DNA of 61,227 bases from an uncultured Parabacteroides sp. (GTDB lineage Bacteria; Bacteroidota; Bacteroidia; Bacteroidales; Tannerellaceae): assembly GCA_937894065.1 (NCBI GenBank), contig CALCST010000012.1, positions 1-61,227 of the forward strand, read 5' to 3'. A model generated the notes under the pieces. The model saw only the letters and a list, made by a program, of their open reading frames with translations, searched no databases and was not told the origin of the DNA. Below, in pieces: positions 42,197-52,362 of the stretch (its first letter is position 1; each line of letters starts with the position of its first letter). Position numbers and translations under genes: made by a program.

Positions 42197-42251
42197 TATC
42201 GCTTTAAGTTTATAATACTTCACCTTTTTTCTTAATTGCTTTTATAATGAT

Positions 42252-42259
42252 TAACTTTG
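42252..42259 (+). promoter_or_regulatory. -7 element of sbcD
   Basis: TAACTTTG, a perfect TAnnTTTG, 19 bp before the sbcD ATG. A -33 TTTG at the normal distance is not seen. Confidence 0.4.
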
Positions 42260-42278
42260 TAAGTAAAGACAACAAGAC

Positions 42279-43535
42279 ATGATAAAACTAATTCATACTT
42301 CTGACTGGCATTTGGGGCAACAATTCTTCGGTTATGACCGTGAGGCTGAGCATGAAGCTTTCCTGGAATGGCTGCTCGACGTGCTTGATAATGAGAAAGC
42401 TGATGTTCTGCTTATTGCCGGTGATATATTTGATGTGGCAAATCCTTCGGCTGCATCACAACGCCGTTTTTATAATTTTCTGAGTGAGGCTCATCGTCGT
42501 GTAGATGGTTTGCAGATTGTGATAATTGCCGGTAATCATGATTCCTCGGCTCGCTTGGAGGCGCCTGTTCCTCTTCTTGAGGAAATGAATATTTCTGTGA
42601 CTGGAATTGTCCCTCGCAATGAGGAAGGAGAAATAGATTTTGAATCGCTTATCCAACCATTATATAATAAGGAAGGGAAGAGAGAAGCCTTGTGTCTTAC
42701 TGTTCCATATCTCCGTCAGGGTGATTATCCTCGTGCTGATGAGGGAGAAGTTGTTGAAGGAGATGCTTATGCTGCCGGAATAGGCCGTATGTACAAGCAT
42801 TTGATAGAATATGCTTTGGAGCGCAAGGCTGAAGATGAGGCATTGGTAGCAATGGGGCATTTGTATGTTTCCGGCTCGGAATTGTCTGCCGACGATTTGA
42901 GCGAGCGGACAATGGTTGGAGGATTAGATGCAGTTTCTTCGACAGTCTTCACGGATGCGGTGGCATATACGGCTTTAGGCCATATTCATAAATCTCAGAA
43001 AGTGGGTGGGAAAGATAGCGTGCGTTATGCAGGAAGTCCTTTGCCAATGTCGTTTGCCGAACAGAATTATCATCACAGGGTGATGTCTGTAACTTTGGAT
43101 GGAGGAAAATGTGTTGCGGTGGAATCATTGGAAATACCTCGGAAAGTTTCTCTCCTTCGTGTTCCTTCTGTTCATATGCCGGCTAAGGATGTGATAGAGA
43201 AATTGTCATTGTTGCCCGAGATTGCCGAAGGTGATAATAGTTCCGAATATCCTTTCCTTGAGGTTCGTGTTCTGTTCACTGAGCCCGACCCATCGTTCCG
43301 TTATAGAGTTGAGGAAATATTGTCGCACAAAGCTGTGCGTCTGGCAACAGTTTCCGTAACATATCCCGATGTTGATAAAAAAGAGGGAGAAGATAATCCT
43401 CAGACTTTTGCCGATTTGCAGAAAATGAATCCTTTGGATTTGCTTCGCCGTACTTATTATTCCAAATACGGTAATGAATTGTCTGAAGAATTGACAGCAT
43501 TGTTCAACGATGTAATGAAAGAAGTGGAGATATGA
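42279..43535 (+). CDS. sbcD: DNA exonuclease subunit SbcD
   Basis: Mre11-type metallophosphoesterase (418 aa), the nuclease subunit of SbcCD, which opens hairpins and processes double-strand ends. Phosphoesterase motifs: HTSDWHLGQQFFG, LLIAGDIFDVANPS, IIAGNHDSSARLE, MGHLYVSG and TALGHIHKSQ. The C-terminal capping region is complete. The stop overlaps the sbcC start by 4 bp (ATGA), so the two subunits are translationally coupled. SbcCD attacks long palindromes, of interest next to palindromic arrays. Confidence 0.95.
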   Translation: MIKLIHTSDWHLGQQFFGYDREAEHEAFLEWLLDVLDNEKADVLLIAGDIFDVANPSAASQRRFYNFLSEAHRRVDGLQIVIIAGNHDSSARLEAPVPLLEEMNISVTGIVPRNEEGEIDFESLIQPLYNKEGKREALCLTVPYLRQGDYPRADEGEVVEGDAYAAGIGRMYKHLIEYALERKAEDEALVAMGHLYVSGSELSADDLSERTMVGGLDAVSSTVFTDAVAYTALGHIHKSQKVGGKDSVRYAGSPLPMSFAEQNYHHRVMSVTLDGGKCVAVESLEIPRKVSLLRVPSVHMPAKDVIEKLSLLPEIAEGDNSSEYPFLEVRVLFTEPDPSFRYRVEEILSHKAVRLATVSVTYPDVDKKEGEDNPQTFADLQKMNPLDLLRRTYYSKYGNELSEELTALFNDVMKEVEI

Positions 43536-46528
43536 AAATAGAAATAATTAGAGGAAAGAATCTAGCTTCGCTTGAAGGGGAGTTTTGTTTGGATTTTACA
43601 GAAGAGCCACTTCGCTCGGCAGGATTATATTCAATATCAGGACCGACAGGTTCGGGAAAATCGACATTGCTGGATGCTGTTTGTCTTGCTTTATATGCAA
43701 ACACTCCGCGAGTAGAGAAAGCTAAGGAAAGAGGTGTTTCGCTCAGAGATGTGTCAGACAAAACTGTTTCGCAGAACGATCCGCGACTTATTCTGCGTCG
43801 TGGAACGGCTTCCGGTTTTGCAGAAGTTGAATTTATTGCCCTGAATGGTGAGAGATACAGAGCACGTTGGTCTATTAGTCGTGCACGAGGGAAAGCGGAC
43901 GGACCGTTGCAGAAAGTTTCTTATACATTATATAATTGTACGCGCAATGAAGAAGAGAAAGGAACATTCACTGAATTGCTGAAGCGCGTGGTGGAACTCT
44001 CCGGACTTACGTTTGAACAGTTTACTCGCTCCGTTCTTCTAGCCCAGAATGATTTTGCTACATTCCTTAAAGCTGAGCAGAGCAGCAAGGCTGAATTACT
44101 TGAGAAACTGACCGGAACAGAAATATATTCCCGTATATCAAAGACTATTTATGCCGGATATGTGCGGGCAGAAGAAAGACTGGCAAAGGTTCAGGCCCAG
44201 ATTCAAGGTATAGAAATATTGGAAGATGAGCAGATAAATGAAATAAATGCTGAGCTTCAGAAATGTGCCGGACGTATTTCAGAAATGGAAAAGGCTGAAA
44301 AGGATTTGAATTCTCTAAAAGAAGAGGAAGCGAGGCTGAATGTTCAGCATAAAGAATTGATAGATTCGAAATCCAAGACGGAAGAGCAATTGCGTTTGTC
44401 CAGGGAAAAGCTTATTGCCTTAGATACAAATGTAAAGTCAGCTTCTGCAGAAGTGGAGAATCTGGAAAAGGATTTTGAAACAGTTCGCCCTCAGATTTTA
44501 AAAGCCCGTGAACTTGACGCTCAGCTCAAATCAGTTGTAGAGGCTAAAAAAGAGGCAGATAAAAGATTGGGTGATTGTTCGGAGAAACTGAAAAAAGGAG
44601 AAGCTCATCTTTTGTTGCAGAAGAAAACGGAAACTGAGAAATCTCGCCTGCTGGGTGAATTATATGAATGGAAAGAAAAATATAAATCCAAGCAAAATAT
44701 TGCCGAGCAATATCCTTTGTTGGTTGTGCATTTGGAATCGGCAAAAGCTTTGTCCGACACTTGTGCTAAATTGTCCGCTGAAATAAATCAGAAACAAAAG
44801 GCGGAAATTGAGGCGCGCAAACTTGTTGCTGTAAATCTTGAAAAGAAGGAGAAAGAGCAGCAAAGCTGTGTGGCTGTTGAAAAACGTATATCAGAACTTG
44901 AAGATATTTTGCAGAAAAATAATCCGGACGAATTAGACCGTGAAATCAAGGAAAAGATGGCTGCCCGAGAGAAATTGCTTGTTGAACAGGCTTCTTTTGC
45001 AACTACAGGTGATATAAAAAAATTACGGGAGAATTTGACGGAGGGAAAACCTTGTCCGGTGTGCGGAAGTCTGGAGCATCCGTACGCTTTGCCCGCCCAG
45101 GCTGTTAAAATGCTTGAACTGGCATCTGCAATTGCCGGAATGACCGAATCAATTTCTGCTTTGGAAAAACGCAAGAGCGAATATCGAATTGTTGAGAAAA
45201 ATGCTGCAGATTTGAGGAAGAAATATACCGATTTGCAGAAAAACATACTTGAGTATGATAATAAGATAAATGTAAATACTCAGGAGATAAAATCTCTAGA
45301 AGAAAGTATTGTTTCATTGAATTTGCGTATATCAGAGGAAAAGGCAAAACAGGAAGAGCAGTTGCTTAAAGCTGATGTTTTGTTTGGTCATAAGGAATGG
45401 CGGGACTCGTGGTTGCGCAACGCTTCCGGATTTCAGAAAACATTGGAATCATTCGTGAATGATTGGAAAAACAAAACTGATGAGATAACTAAAACTGAAC
45501 AGGCGCTTGACAAACTAAAGGCTGAAATAAAAGCTATCGAGGCCGGTTTGCTTCCGGAATTGCGTGAACAGGAGAAATCTGCAGCTGCATATTCAAAGGA
45601 GAAATCTTTGGAATATGAAAACCGTAAGAACGAACGAAACAGCATTTTGGGCGGAAAACCGGCAGATAATGTTGAAAAAGAATATAACGACAGAATAAAA
45701 GAACGCCGGAATTTCATAACGGCATTGAAAGAGGAGAATACTAATTTGCAGAAACAGGCCAGCAGCGCAGAAGGTGTTCTCAAGCAGCTTGGTGTGCTGA
45801 TAATTGAAGCTGAAAGGAAAATAGAGGAAAACAAAAAAGCTTTGGAGAAATGGAATGAGGAATTTGCCGTTAATTCCGATTCAGTTCCGTTTACTGAAGA
45901 ACTTGCTGCGTTGAGACAGTTGAAAGGCGAAAAAGAATTCCGGCTGAGAAAGAATCAGGAAAATCTTTTACGTATTGCCGGTATGAAGAATGATATAGAG
46001 AAGGCTCAGTTGGATTATGACCGATGGGCTAAACTGAATGATTTGGCAGGTTCGGCTGATGGGGCAAAATTCCGGCGTATCGCCCAAAGTTATACTTTGG
46101 ATATTTTGCTTAATTATGCCAACGTGCAGTTGAGGAATCTTTCACGAAGATACCGGTTGGAGAGAATACCGGACACACTGGCCCTTCAGGTTATCGACAA
46201 GGAAATGTTTGACGAGATTCGCTCCGTGCATTCTTTGTCCGGTGGAGAGTCTTTCCTTGTTTCATTGGCATTGGCGTTGGGATTGTCTTCTTTATCATCC
46301 AACAGAATGAAAGTTGAGAGTTTGTTTATCGATGAAGGATTCGGTTCGCTTGATGCCGAAACATTGTCGGTTGCAATGGATGCGTTGGAGAATCTGCGTA
46401 CTCAGGGAAGGAAGATAGGCGTGATATCACATGTCCGTGAAATGACAGAGCGGATTCCTGTACAAATACAAGTAATCCGCTCCGGCAATGGTAGAAGTGA
46501 AGTAAAGGTTCTTACCACTTATAACTGA
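43532..46528 (+). CDS. sbcC: DNA exonuclease subunit SbcC
   Basis: Rad50-type SMC ATPase (998 aa) that partners SbcD. Walker A is SGPTGSGKSTLLDAV (about 32-46). Two long coiled-coil arms flank a zinc hook with KPCPVCGSLEHP (CxxC, about residue 509). The signature motif is LSGGESFLVSLALALGLSSL (about 905) and Walker B is LFIDEGFGSLDAETL. The length is typical. The 3' end overlaps the convergent DUF3078 gene by 17 bp. Confidence 0.95.
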   Translation: MKIEIIRGKNLASLEGEFCLDFTEEPLRSAGLYSISGPTGSGKSTLLDAVCLALYANTPRVEKAKERGVSLRDVSDKTVSQNDPRLILRRGTASGFAEVEFIALNGERYRARWSISRARGKADGPLQKVSYTLYNCTRNEEEKGTFTELLKRVVELSGLTFEQFTRSVLLAQNDFATFLKAEQSSKAELLEKLTGTEIYSRISKTIYAGYVRAEERLAKVQAQIQGIEILEDEQINEINAELQKCAGRISEMEKAEKDLNSLKEEEARLNVQHKELIDSKSKTEEQLRLSREKLIALDTNVKSASAEVENLEKDFETVRPQILKARELDAQLKSVVEAKKEADKRLGDCSEKLKKGEAHLLLQKKTETEKSRLLGELYEWKEKYKSKQNIAEQYPLLVVHLESAKALSDTCAKLSAEINQKQKAEIEARKLVAVNLEKKEKEQQSCVAVEKRISELEDILQKNNPDELDREIKEKMAAREKLLVEQASFATTGDIKKLRENLTEGKPCPVCGSLEHPYALPAQAVKMLELASAIAGMTESISALEKRKSEYRIVEKNAADLRKKYTDLQKNILEYDNKINVNTQEIKSLEESIVSLNLRISEEKAKQEEQLLKADVLFGHKEWRDSWLRNASGFQKTLESFVNDWKNKTDEITKTEQALDKLKAEIKAIEAGLLPELREQEKSAAAYSKEKSLEYENRKNERNSILGGKPADNVEKEYNDRIKERRNFITALKEENTNLQKQASSAEGVLKQLGVLIIEAERKIEENKKALEKWNEEFAVNSDSVPFTEELAALRQLKGEKEFRLRKNQENLLRIAGMKNDIEKAQLDYDRWAKLNDLAGSADGAKFRRIAQSYTLDILLNYANVQLRNLSRRYRLERIPDTLALQVIDKEMFDEIRSVHSLSGGESFLVSLALALGLSSLSSNRMKVESLFIDEGFGSLDAETLSVAMDALENLRTQGRKIGVISHVREMTERIPVQIQVIRSGNGRSEVKVLTTYN

Positions 46529-48047
46529 AACCAAAACTTAACTGTTCGTTAATCTGTAAATATCGGTCGAATTCAGGATTCTTGGCAACACCATCATCAT
46601 ATCTTAGGTTAAGTGTGATGATGGTTGAGAAGAATCTGCTGATAGCCATTGACAGACGGTTTTCGAATTCACCTTCAATTCTCTGGTAGTTCGTGTTGTA
46701 ATAGAAACGGGAATACCAGTTGACATTTCTGGAAATCTGGAATGTCATTGTTGCATTGATTGTGGAACCGACCTGGCTTAACTTAGTTGGATATTCTCCT
46801 GTAACTTTATCTGCAGTGAAATGACGGCTCAAATCAATATCTTTGTCAATGGTCTGTCGGAATGTATATGAAATAGGAGCTATGTTTATAGACATAGTCA
46901 ACTTCTTCTTAGGATTTGGGAATGTTTTTGCCAAATCATATTTCATACCGAGACCGACGTTTATACTATAAGGAGAAAGTAAACCAGCTAGTTTTGTTTC
47001 AGTATTTTCTCCGAAACTGCTAAACAACTGAGTCTTGAATTCCATATCGATAGTATAGAACCATTTGCTGAATGCTCTGAAACCTAAGTTGCTGTGAAGA
47101 CGGAAAACATCGTCACTCACTTTGTAGCTTCTAAGTGTGTCGTTCGGAGCTGTTGTAATTGTGTTTTTAATTTCAAGTTCGTTCGTAAACTGGACTTTAT
47201 CTTTATTATAGTTGTAAATAAAATATTCACGGTTGTTCAAGTTGAAGTTGCTGGTACCACCTTTATGCCAGTTTGGAGAAATATAGTTCTGTGCAAACTG
47301 GATATCACTTTGGAAGCTAGATGTCCAATAACGTCTTTCAGGAATAAATTTTGTTGGAGCAGTTACATCGCTGAAGTCAGCGTCGTTGTTAACTACAATA
47401 AGATTTTCTCCTGAAATATGTTTTTTTATGACATTAGTTTTGACAGCATCTTTGGGTAATATATTATAAGAATATCTGAAGTATTCAGGATGATTCTGTT
47501 CAACATATTCATGTGTAGCAATCTGGTTGTTTCTTATTCTTGTATAATCAGCGAATATAGTTTCTGGTTGATATAGAGGTTTTACATTATATTTTGGAAT
47601 TACAGAATCCATGCTGAAGAATGAAAGATCCTTAGGCAGGAAATTTCCCTCAAATGTAATCGGCATGAATAGAGGATTTATAATTATTGTATCGGCAAAC
47701 GTAGTAAATGAATCAAATTCATTACTTCTGTCGTACATTTTGTTTATCCAATACAGAGCCTCTTCAGACATTTCTAGCTTGTCTGCATTCTTTATTTCCT
47801 CAAGTTTTTTCCCTAGAGCTTGTGGAACGGAATACTGGCTGTTTAGAGAATTGAATTTAGTACGCAAGTCAGGAATGTTTTCCAAATCAACAGAGCCGTT
47901 GGAAATAGTAGTGTCTTGCTGTTCTTCTTCATCATTAATTTGTATAGAAAAAGATGAAGTGCTAAAGACTGTAGTGTCTTGTGCAAAGATGTGTATATTA
48001 CACAAACTTAAGCTTAAAAGAAGAATAACTGAAAATAACTTTTTCAT
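46512..48047 (-). CDS. DUF3078 outer-membrane-type protein
   Basis: A 511-residue protein with a signal peptide (MKKLFSVILLLSLSLCNIHIFAQ; ATG at 48047 chosen over an upstream in-frame start). The C-terminal 280 residues (RYWTSSFQSDIQFAQNYISP, WHKGGTSNFNLNNREYFIYN, to the final FGFSYKW) alternate like a beta-barrel and match DUF3078. The last residue is aromatic, as in outer-membrane proteins. The function of the family is unknown. Two TAnnTTTG boxes lie upstream. Confidence 0.8.
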   Translation of the reverse strand: MKKLFSVILLLSLSLCNIHIFAQDTTVFSTSSFSIQINDEEEQQDTTISNGSVDLENIPDLRTKFNSLNSQYSVPQALGKKLEEIKNADKLEMSEEALYWINKMYDRSNEFDSFTTFADTIIINPLFMPITFEGNFLPKDLSFFSMDSVIPKYNVKPLYQPETIFADYTRIRNNQIATHEYVEQNHPEYFRYSYNILPKDAVKTNVIKKHISGENLIVVNNDADFSDVTAPTKFIPERRYWTSSFQSDIQFAQNYISPNWHKGGTSNFNLNNREYFIYNYNKDKVQFTNELEIKNTITTAPNDTLRSYKVSDDVFRLHSNLGFRAFSKWFYTIDMEFKTQLFSSFGENTETKLAGLLSPYSINVGLGMKYDLAKTFPNPKKKLTMSINIAPISYTFRQTIDKDIDLSRHFTADKVTGEYPTKLSQVGSTINATMTFQISRNVNWYSRFYYNTNYQRIEGEFENRLSMAISRFFSTIITLNLRYDDGVAKNPEFDRYLQINEQLSFGFSYKW

Positions 48048-48068
48048 CTTAACATCATTTCGTGTGAC

Positions 48069-48092
48069 CAAATCTAACACAATGCAAAATTA
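48069..48092 (-). promoter_or_regulatory. -7 elements upstream of the DUF3078 gene
   Basis: Complements of CAAATCTA (48069-48076; TAGATTTG) and CAAAATTA (48085-48092; TAATTTTG) both fit TAnnTTTG, 22 and 38 bp before the start. No clear -33 box decides between them. Confidence 0.35.
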
Positions 48093-48308
48093 CTAAAAAA
48101 ACTATATATAATTCTATATGCCCAGTTTTAAACATAAACAAAATATATTTTCAATTTGTTCATATTATCTGATAATCAGTTAAAACTGTAGAGTGTTAAA
48201 TCTTAGATTTAATCAATTATTAGTATAATACATTAATTATATAACAATCCAATTGTTGAGCTTTAAATTTTGAGTCTGTTTAAATTTGTTTTTAAAGTAA
48301 AAACCTTT

Positions 48309-48338
48309 TTTGTCTGTGCGGAAAATTCACTAAATTTG
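48309..48338 (+). promoter_or_regulatory. Promoter of pyrG-yidC
   Basis: TTTG (48309-48312), an 18-bp spacer, then TAAATTTG (48331-48338). It lies 51 bp before the pyrG start. The remainder of the roughly 340-bp gap to the DUF3078 gene is AT-rich and shows no other clear feature. Confidence 0.65.
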
Positions 48339-48389
48339 CGCTTTAAAATGCATAAATCCGATTTTTTGGAAAACTAAAATATTACTATC

Positions 48390-50000
48390 GTGGCAGATAC
48401 AAAGTACATTTTTGTTACGGGAGGCGTAGTTTCTTCATTAGGTAAAGGAATTATTTCAGCCTCATTGGGTAAATTGCTTCAGGCAAGAGGTTATAAAGTA
48501 ACAATCCAGAAGTTTGACCCATACATTAATATTGACCCGGGTACATTGAATCCGTATGAACACGGAGAATGCTATGTTACTGTTGACGGACATGAAGCAG
48601 ACTTGGACTTAGGTCATTATGAACGTTTTTTGAATGTGCCTACAACACGCGCAAACAACATTACGACTGGTCGTATTTATCAGAGCGTAATTAATAAAGA
48701 GCGCAAGGGTGACTATTTGGGCAAAACTGTTCAGGTTGTGCCTCACATCACAGATGAAATCAAGAGAAATGTAAAATTGCTTGGTTCAAAGTATAAGTTT
48801 GATTTCGTTATTACTGAAATTGGAGGAACAGTTGGTGATATAGAGTCTCTTCCGTTTATCGAAAGTATGCGTCAGCTGAAATGGGAATTAGGTAAGAATT
48901 GTATTTGTGTACATTTGACTTATGTTCCTTATATTGCTGCTGCTAAAGAATACAAGACAAAACCGACTCAGCATTCAGTAAAGCAGTTACAGGAATTAGG
49001 TATTCAGCCTGATATCTTGGTTTTGCGTACAGAGCATGAACTGAATAACAATTTGCTTCGTAAGGTAGCATTGTTCTGTAATGTTGAAGAAGATGCTGTT
49101 ATCCAGTCTATCGACGTTCCTACAATTTATGAAGTTCCTCTTGTGTTGCAGAGACAGAAGATGGATGAGATTGTCTTGAGAAAAACAGGTTTGGAAGTAG
49201 GTCCTACACCGGAACTTAAACCTTGGAAAGAATTCTTGGCACTTAAATCTTCTGCTACAGAGTCTGTGAAGATTGGACTTGTTGGTAAGTATGTTGAACT
49301 TCAGGATGCATATAAATCAATTGATGAGTCTTTGCTTCAGGCTGCAATTTACAACCATCATAAGTTGGATTTGCATTTGTTCCATTCTGAAAAGCTGAAT
49401 GATGAAAATGCAGCTGAGCAGCTTAAAGATATGGATGGAATCCTGATTGCTCCAGGATTTGGTCAGCGTGGTATCGAGGGTAAATTCGCTGCATTAAAGT
49501 ATGCTCGTGAAAATGATATTCCTTGCTTGGGTATTTGTTTGGGTATGCAGTGTATGGTTATTGAATTTGCCCGCAATGTGTTAGGTTTCAAAGATGCAAA
49601 CTCTACAGAAATGGAACCAAATACAACTCACAAAGTTATTGACCTTATGGAAGAGCAGAAGAATATCACCAATATGGGTGGTTCTATGCGTTTGGGCGCT
49701 TATGACTGTGTGTTGCGTAAAGGTTCTAAAGCTGCAGAAGCTTATGGAAAAGAACATATTCAGGAACGTCATCGTCACCGCTTCGAATTCAACAGCGAAT
49801 ATCGCTCACAGTTTGAAGCTGCAGGTATGATGTGTACAGGTGAGAACCCAGAAACAAACTTGGTTGAAGTTGTGGAAATCCCTGCTTTGAAATGGTTTGT
49901 TGGCGTTCAGTATCACCCTGAATATAATAGTACAGTGTTGAATCCGAATCCATTGTTCTTGAGCTTTGTGAAAGCTGCAATTGATAATAAGAAAAACTAA
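48390..50000 (+). CDS. pyrG: CTP synthase
   Basis: Converts UTP to CTP with ATP and glutamine (536 aa). It has a GTG start (MADTKYIFVTGGVVSSLGKG). The synthase domain holds the P-loop-like GGVVSSLGKGIISASLG, then NIDPGTLNPYEHGECYV and TEIGGTVGDIESLPFIE. The C-terminal class I glutaminase has the nucleophile Cys in LGICLGMQCMV and the His-Glu in QYHPEY. It is 13 bp upstream of yidC, so the two form an operon. Confidence 0.97.
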   Translation: MADTKYIFVTGGVVSSLGKGIISASLGKLLQARGYKVTIQKFDPYINIDPGTLNPYEHGECYVTVDGHEADLDLGHYERFLNVPTTRANNITTGRIYQSVINKERKGDYLGKTVQVVPHITDEIKRNVKLLGSKYKFDFVITEIGGTVGDIESLPFIESMRQLKWELGKNCICVHLTYVPYIAAAKEYKTKPTQHSVKQLQELGIQPDILVLRTEHELNNNLLRKVALFCNVEEDAVIQSIDVPTIYEVPLVLQRQKMDEIVLRKTGLEVGPTPELKPWKEFLALKSSATESVKIGLVGKYVELQDAYKSIDESLLQAAIYNHHKLDLHLFHSEKLNDENAAEQLKDMDGILIAPGFGQRGIEGKFAALKYARENDIPCLGICLGMQCMVIEFARNVLGFKDANSTEMEPNTTHKVIDLMEEQKNITNMGGSMRLGAYDCVLRKGSKAAEAYGKEHIQERHRHRFEFNSEYRSQFEAAGMMCTGENPETNLVEVVEIPALKWFVGVQYHPEYNSTVLNPNPLFLSFVKAAIDNKKN

Positions 50001-50013
50001 GACAAAAGAATAG

Positions 50014-51915
50014 ATGGATAAAAATACAATTATTGGATTTGTTCTGATAGGAGTTGTGTTGTTCGGCTACAGTTGGTTTAACCGACCAACTGCCGAACAA
50101 TTGGAAGCTCAGCGTCGCTATCAGGATTCAATTGCTTTGGTGCAGCAGAAAATAGAGCAGGAGCTTAAGGATAAGGTTGAAGCTTCGCCTGCTGATGAAT
50201 TGGCTTCTTTGCCTGATTCAGTTCGAATGACCCGTTTACAGAATGATTTTGGTGATTTTGCAAAATCATTGACTGGCACGGAAGAATTTGTTACTCTTGA
50301 AAATGATTTGGTTGAAATCAAGTTGTCAACAAAAGGTGGTACTGTTGCTTCAGCCAGATTGAAAGAATATGACAGATATGATGGTCAGCCTTTGGTATTG
50401 TTCGATGGAGAAGAGGCTAAGATGGACTTTTCTTTTGCTACTGCGTCAAATCGTCTTATTAACACTGGCGACTTTTACTTTACACCGGTGAAAGGTGATG
50501 CTAACTCTGTGACTATGCGTCTTGATGCAGGTAACGGAAGTTCTCTGGACTTTGTTTATTCTTTGAGAGAAAATGACTATGTTTTGGATTTCTCTATCAA
50601 AGGAAATGGCTTGAACGGAAAACTATCTCCTTCAACAAATGCCTTGTCTTTGATGTGGGAGCAGGATATCCGTCAGCAGGAAAAGGGCAGAAAGTTTGAA
50701 GACCGTTATGTTGGTTTGCACTTTAAGCCTGTAAGTGATGATCCTGATTACTTAAGTGAAACAAGCAACGACAGTAAGAAACCAGAAGAAAAGTTGCAAT
50801 GGATTGGATATAAAGATATGTTTTTCTCAACAGTGCTGTTGTCAAAACAGGGTATGGAGAATGTATCTTTAGATTCTCATATGTATAAGGAAGGAGAATA
50901 TATGAAGCATTTCTCATCAAAGGCTGTTGTTCCTTTTGATTTGAAAGGTGCTGAATCTACGGATTTTCAGTTTTTCTTTGTTCCTAACAAGTTTGCTTTG
51001 TTGAAAGATTACAATGATAACTTGTCTGGCGATGAAAAACCTCATTTGGAAAAGCTTGTTCCTCTTGGTTGGGGTATTTTCCGTTGGGTTAACCAGTATT
51101 TCATAATTCCTCTGTTTAACTTCTTGGGAAGCTTTATCTCAAGTTATGGATTGATAATTTTCTTATTGACTATTATCGTTAAGGTTATATTGTTGCCATT
51201 GACATATAAATCATATATGTCATCTGCTAAGATGAAAGTTCTTCGTCCTCAGGTTGAGGAAATCAATGCTAAGTATCCTAATCCTGATCAGGCAATGGAT
51301 AAGCAGCGTGCGATTATGGAGCTTTACAGCAGTGCTGGTGCAAGTCCTATGAGCGGATGTATTCCAATGTTGTTGCAGATGCCTATTTTGATTGCACTTT
51401 TCATGTTTTTCCCTTCTGCTATTGAATTGAGACATGAAAGCTTCCTTTGGGCAAACGACTTGTCAACATATGATGCTATTGTCAGCTGGGATGCTCAAAT
51501 TCCTTTGATTTCTACATTTTTTGGCAATCACATCAGTTTGTTCTGTTTGTTGATGACTGTAACTAATATTGTTTATACAAAATATAATATGGAAATGACC
51601 AATACTGGTCAGCAGCAGATGCCGGGAATGAAAGCGGTAATGTATATGATGCCGTTGATGTTCTTGTTTATTTTCAATAGTTATGCATCTGGTTTGACAT
51701 ATTATTATTTCATTTCTACTTTGGTTACTATTGCGCAGACATTATTCTTCCGCTACACTGTTGATGAAGAAAAACTGTTGGCTAAACTTGAAGCAAACAA
51801 ACGTCGTCCTGTTAAGAAATCAGGATTCTTGAAGCGTTTGGAAGAAGCTCAGAAAATCCAGCAGGAAACTTTGAGACGTCAGCAGGAAGAGCGTGAACGC
51901 AACAAACGCAGATAA
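50014..51915 (+). CDS. yidC: Membrane protein insertase YidC
   Basis: YidC/Oxa1 insertase (633 aa), inserting and folding inner membrane proteins with or without Sec. The N-terminal helix TIIGFVLIGVVLFGYSWF is followed by a large periplasmic beta-domain (about 60-340). The insertase core is WGIFRWVNQYFIIPLFNFLG, MSSAKMKVLRPQVEEINAKY, SPMSGCIPMLLQMPILIALF and further helices. The Arg/Lys-rich tail (ERERNKRR) is typical. It is co-transcribed with pyrG; a terminator follows. Confidence 0.95.
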   Translation: MDKNTIIGFVLIGVVLFGYSWFNRPTAEQLEAQRRYQDSIALVQQKIEQELKDKVEASPADELASLPDSVRMTRLQNDFGDFAKSLTGTEEFVTLENDLVEIKLSTKGGTVASARLKEYDRYDGQPLVLFDGEEAKMDFSFATASNRLINTGDFYFTPVKGDANSVTMRLDAGNGSSLDFVYSLRENDYVLDFSIKGNGLNGKLSPSTNALSLMWEQDIRQQEKGRKFEDRYVGLHFKPVSDDPDYLSETSNDSKKPEEKLQWIGYKDMFFSTVLLSKQGMENVSLDSHMYKEGEYMKHFSSKAVVPFDLKGAESTDFQFFFVPNKFALLKDYNDNLSGDEKPHLEKLVPLGWGIFRWVNQYFIIPLFNFLGSFISSYGLIIFLLTIIVKVILLPLTYKSYMSSAKMKVLRPQVEEINAKYPNPDQAMDKQRAIMELYSSAGASPMSGCIPMLLQMPILIALFMFFPSAIELRHESFLWANDLSTYDAIVSWDAQIPLISTFFGNHISLFCLLMTVTNIVYTKYNMEMTNTGQQQMPGMKAVMYMMPLMFLFIFNSYASGLTYYYFISTLVTIAQTLFFRYTVDEEKLLAKLEANKRRPVKKSGFLKRLEEAQKIQQETLRRQQEERERNKRR

Positions 51916-51940
51916 TAGAGATTACATTATATTATTAGCG

Positions 51941-51980
51941 AAAGGCTGCTATATTTCTCTTGAATATAGCAGCCTTTATT
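51941..51980 (+). terminator. Terminator after yidC
   Basis: AAAGGCTGCTATATT (51941-51955) and AATATAGCAGCCTTT (51963-51977) form a perfect 15-bp stem with a 7-nt loop, followed by ATTGTAA. Confidence 0.75.
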
Positions 51981-52081
51981 GTAAATATATGCCTGGTTTA
52001 AAGGCAAAATAAAGTAGGAATATTAATTGTTTCAGAAAACCTATTATAAGCCTTGTGAAGGCTATTGGATTTTGTATAAAA

Positions 52082-52125
52082 AATAAGAGTTAAATACTTA
52101 CTCAAATAAGTATTTAACTCTTATT
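52082..52125 (-). terminator. Terminator of the tRNA operon
   Basis: AATAAGAGTTAAATACTTA (52082-52100) and TAAGTATTTAACTCTTATT (52107-52125) are perfect 19-bp arms with a 6-nt loop. On the minus strand the stem is followed by a T-run, just after tRNA-Pro. Confidence 0.85.
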
Positions 52126-52128
52126 GTG

Positions 52129-52202
52129 TCGGGATGAGAAGACTCGAACTTCCGACCTCCACGTCCCGAACGTGGCGCGCTAGCCAACTGTGCTACATCC
52201 CG
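52129..52202 (-). tRNA. tRNA-Pro (CGG)
   Basis: A 74-nt cloverleaf on the minus strand: acceptor CGGGATG/CATCCCG, D-arm with AGCACAGTTGGCTAGCGC, anticodon arm CCACG-TTCGGGA-CGTGG (anticodon CGG), T-loop TTCGAGT. CCA is not encoded. Transcribed after tRNA-Phe. Confidence 0.93.
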
Positions 52203-52214
52203 CGCTTTTGAAAG

Positions 52215-52287
52215 TGGTGCCACCAGGAATCGAACCGGGGACACAAGGATTTTCAGTCCTTTGCTCTACCAACTGAGCTATGGCACC
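52215..52287 (-). tRNA. tRNA-Phe (GAA)
   Basis: A 73-nt cloverleaf on the minus strand: acceptor GGTGCCA/TGGCACC, D-arm TAGCTCAGTTGGTAGAGCA, anticodon loop CTGAAAA (anticodon GAA), T-loop TTCGATT, discriminator A. It is 12 bp upstream of tRNA-Pro and shares its promoter. Confidence 0.95.
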
Positions 52288-52331
52288 ATTTTGTTTTTGC
52301 GTTGTAACCGTTGTTGTTTCGATTACGGGTG

Positions 52332-52362
52332 CAAAGGTATAGACTTTTTTTTAATCTGCAAA
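52332..52362 (-). promoter_or_regulatory. Promoter of the tRNA-Phe/tRNA-Pro operon
   Basis: On the minus strand, TTTG (complement of 52359-52362), a 19-bp spacer, then TACCTTTG (complement of 52332-52339), a near-ideal Bacteroidetes promoter 45 bp before tRNA-Phe. Confidence 0.7.

Noticed and set aside
46512..48047. T9SS component assignment for the DUF3078 protein
   Set aside because: Barrel-like and Bacteroidetes-specific, but no motif ties it to the secretion system.
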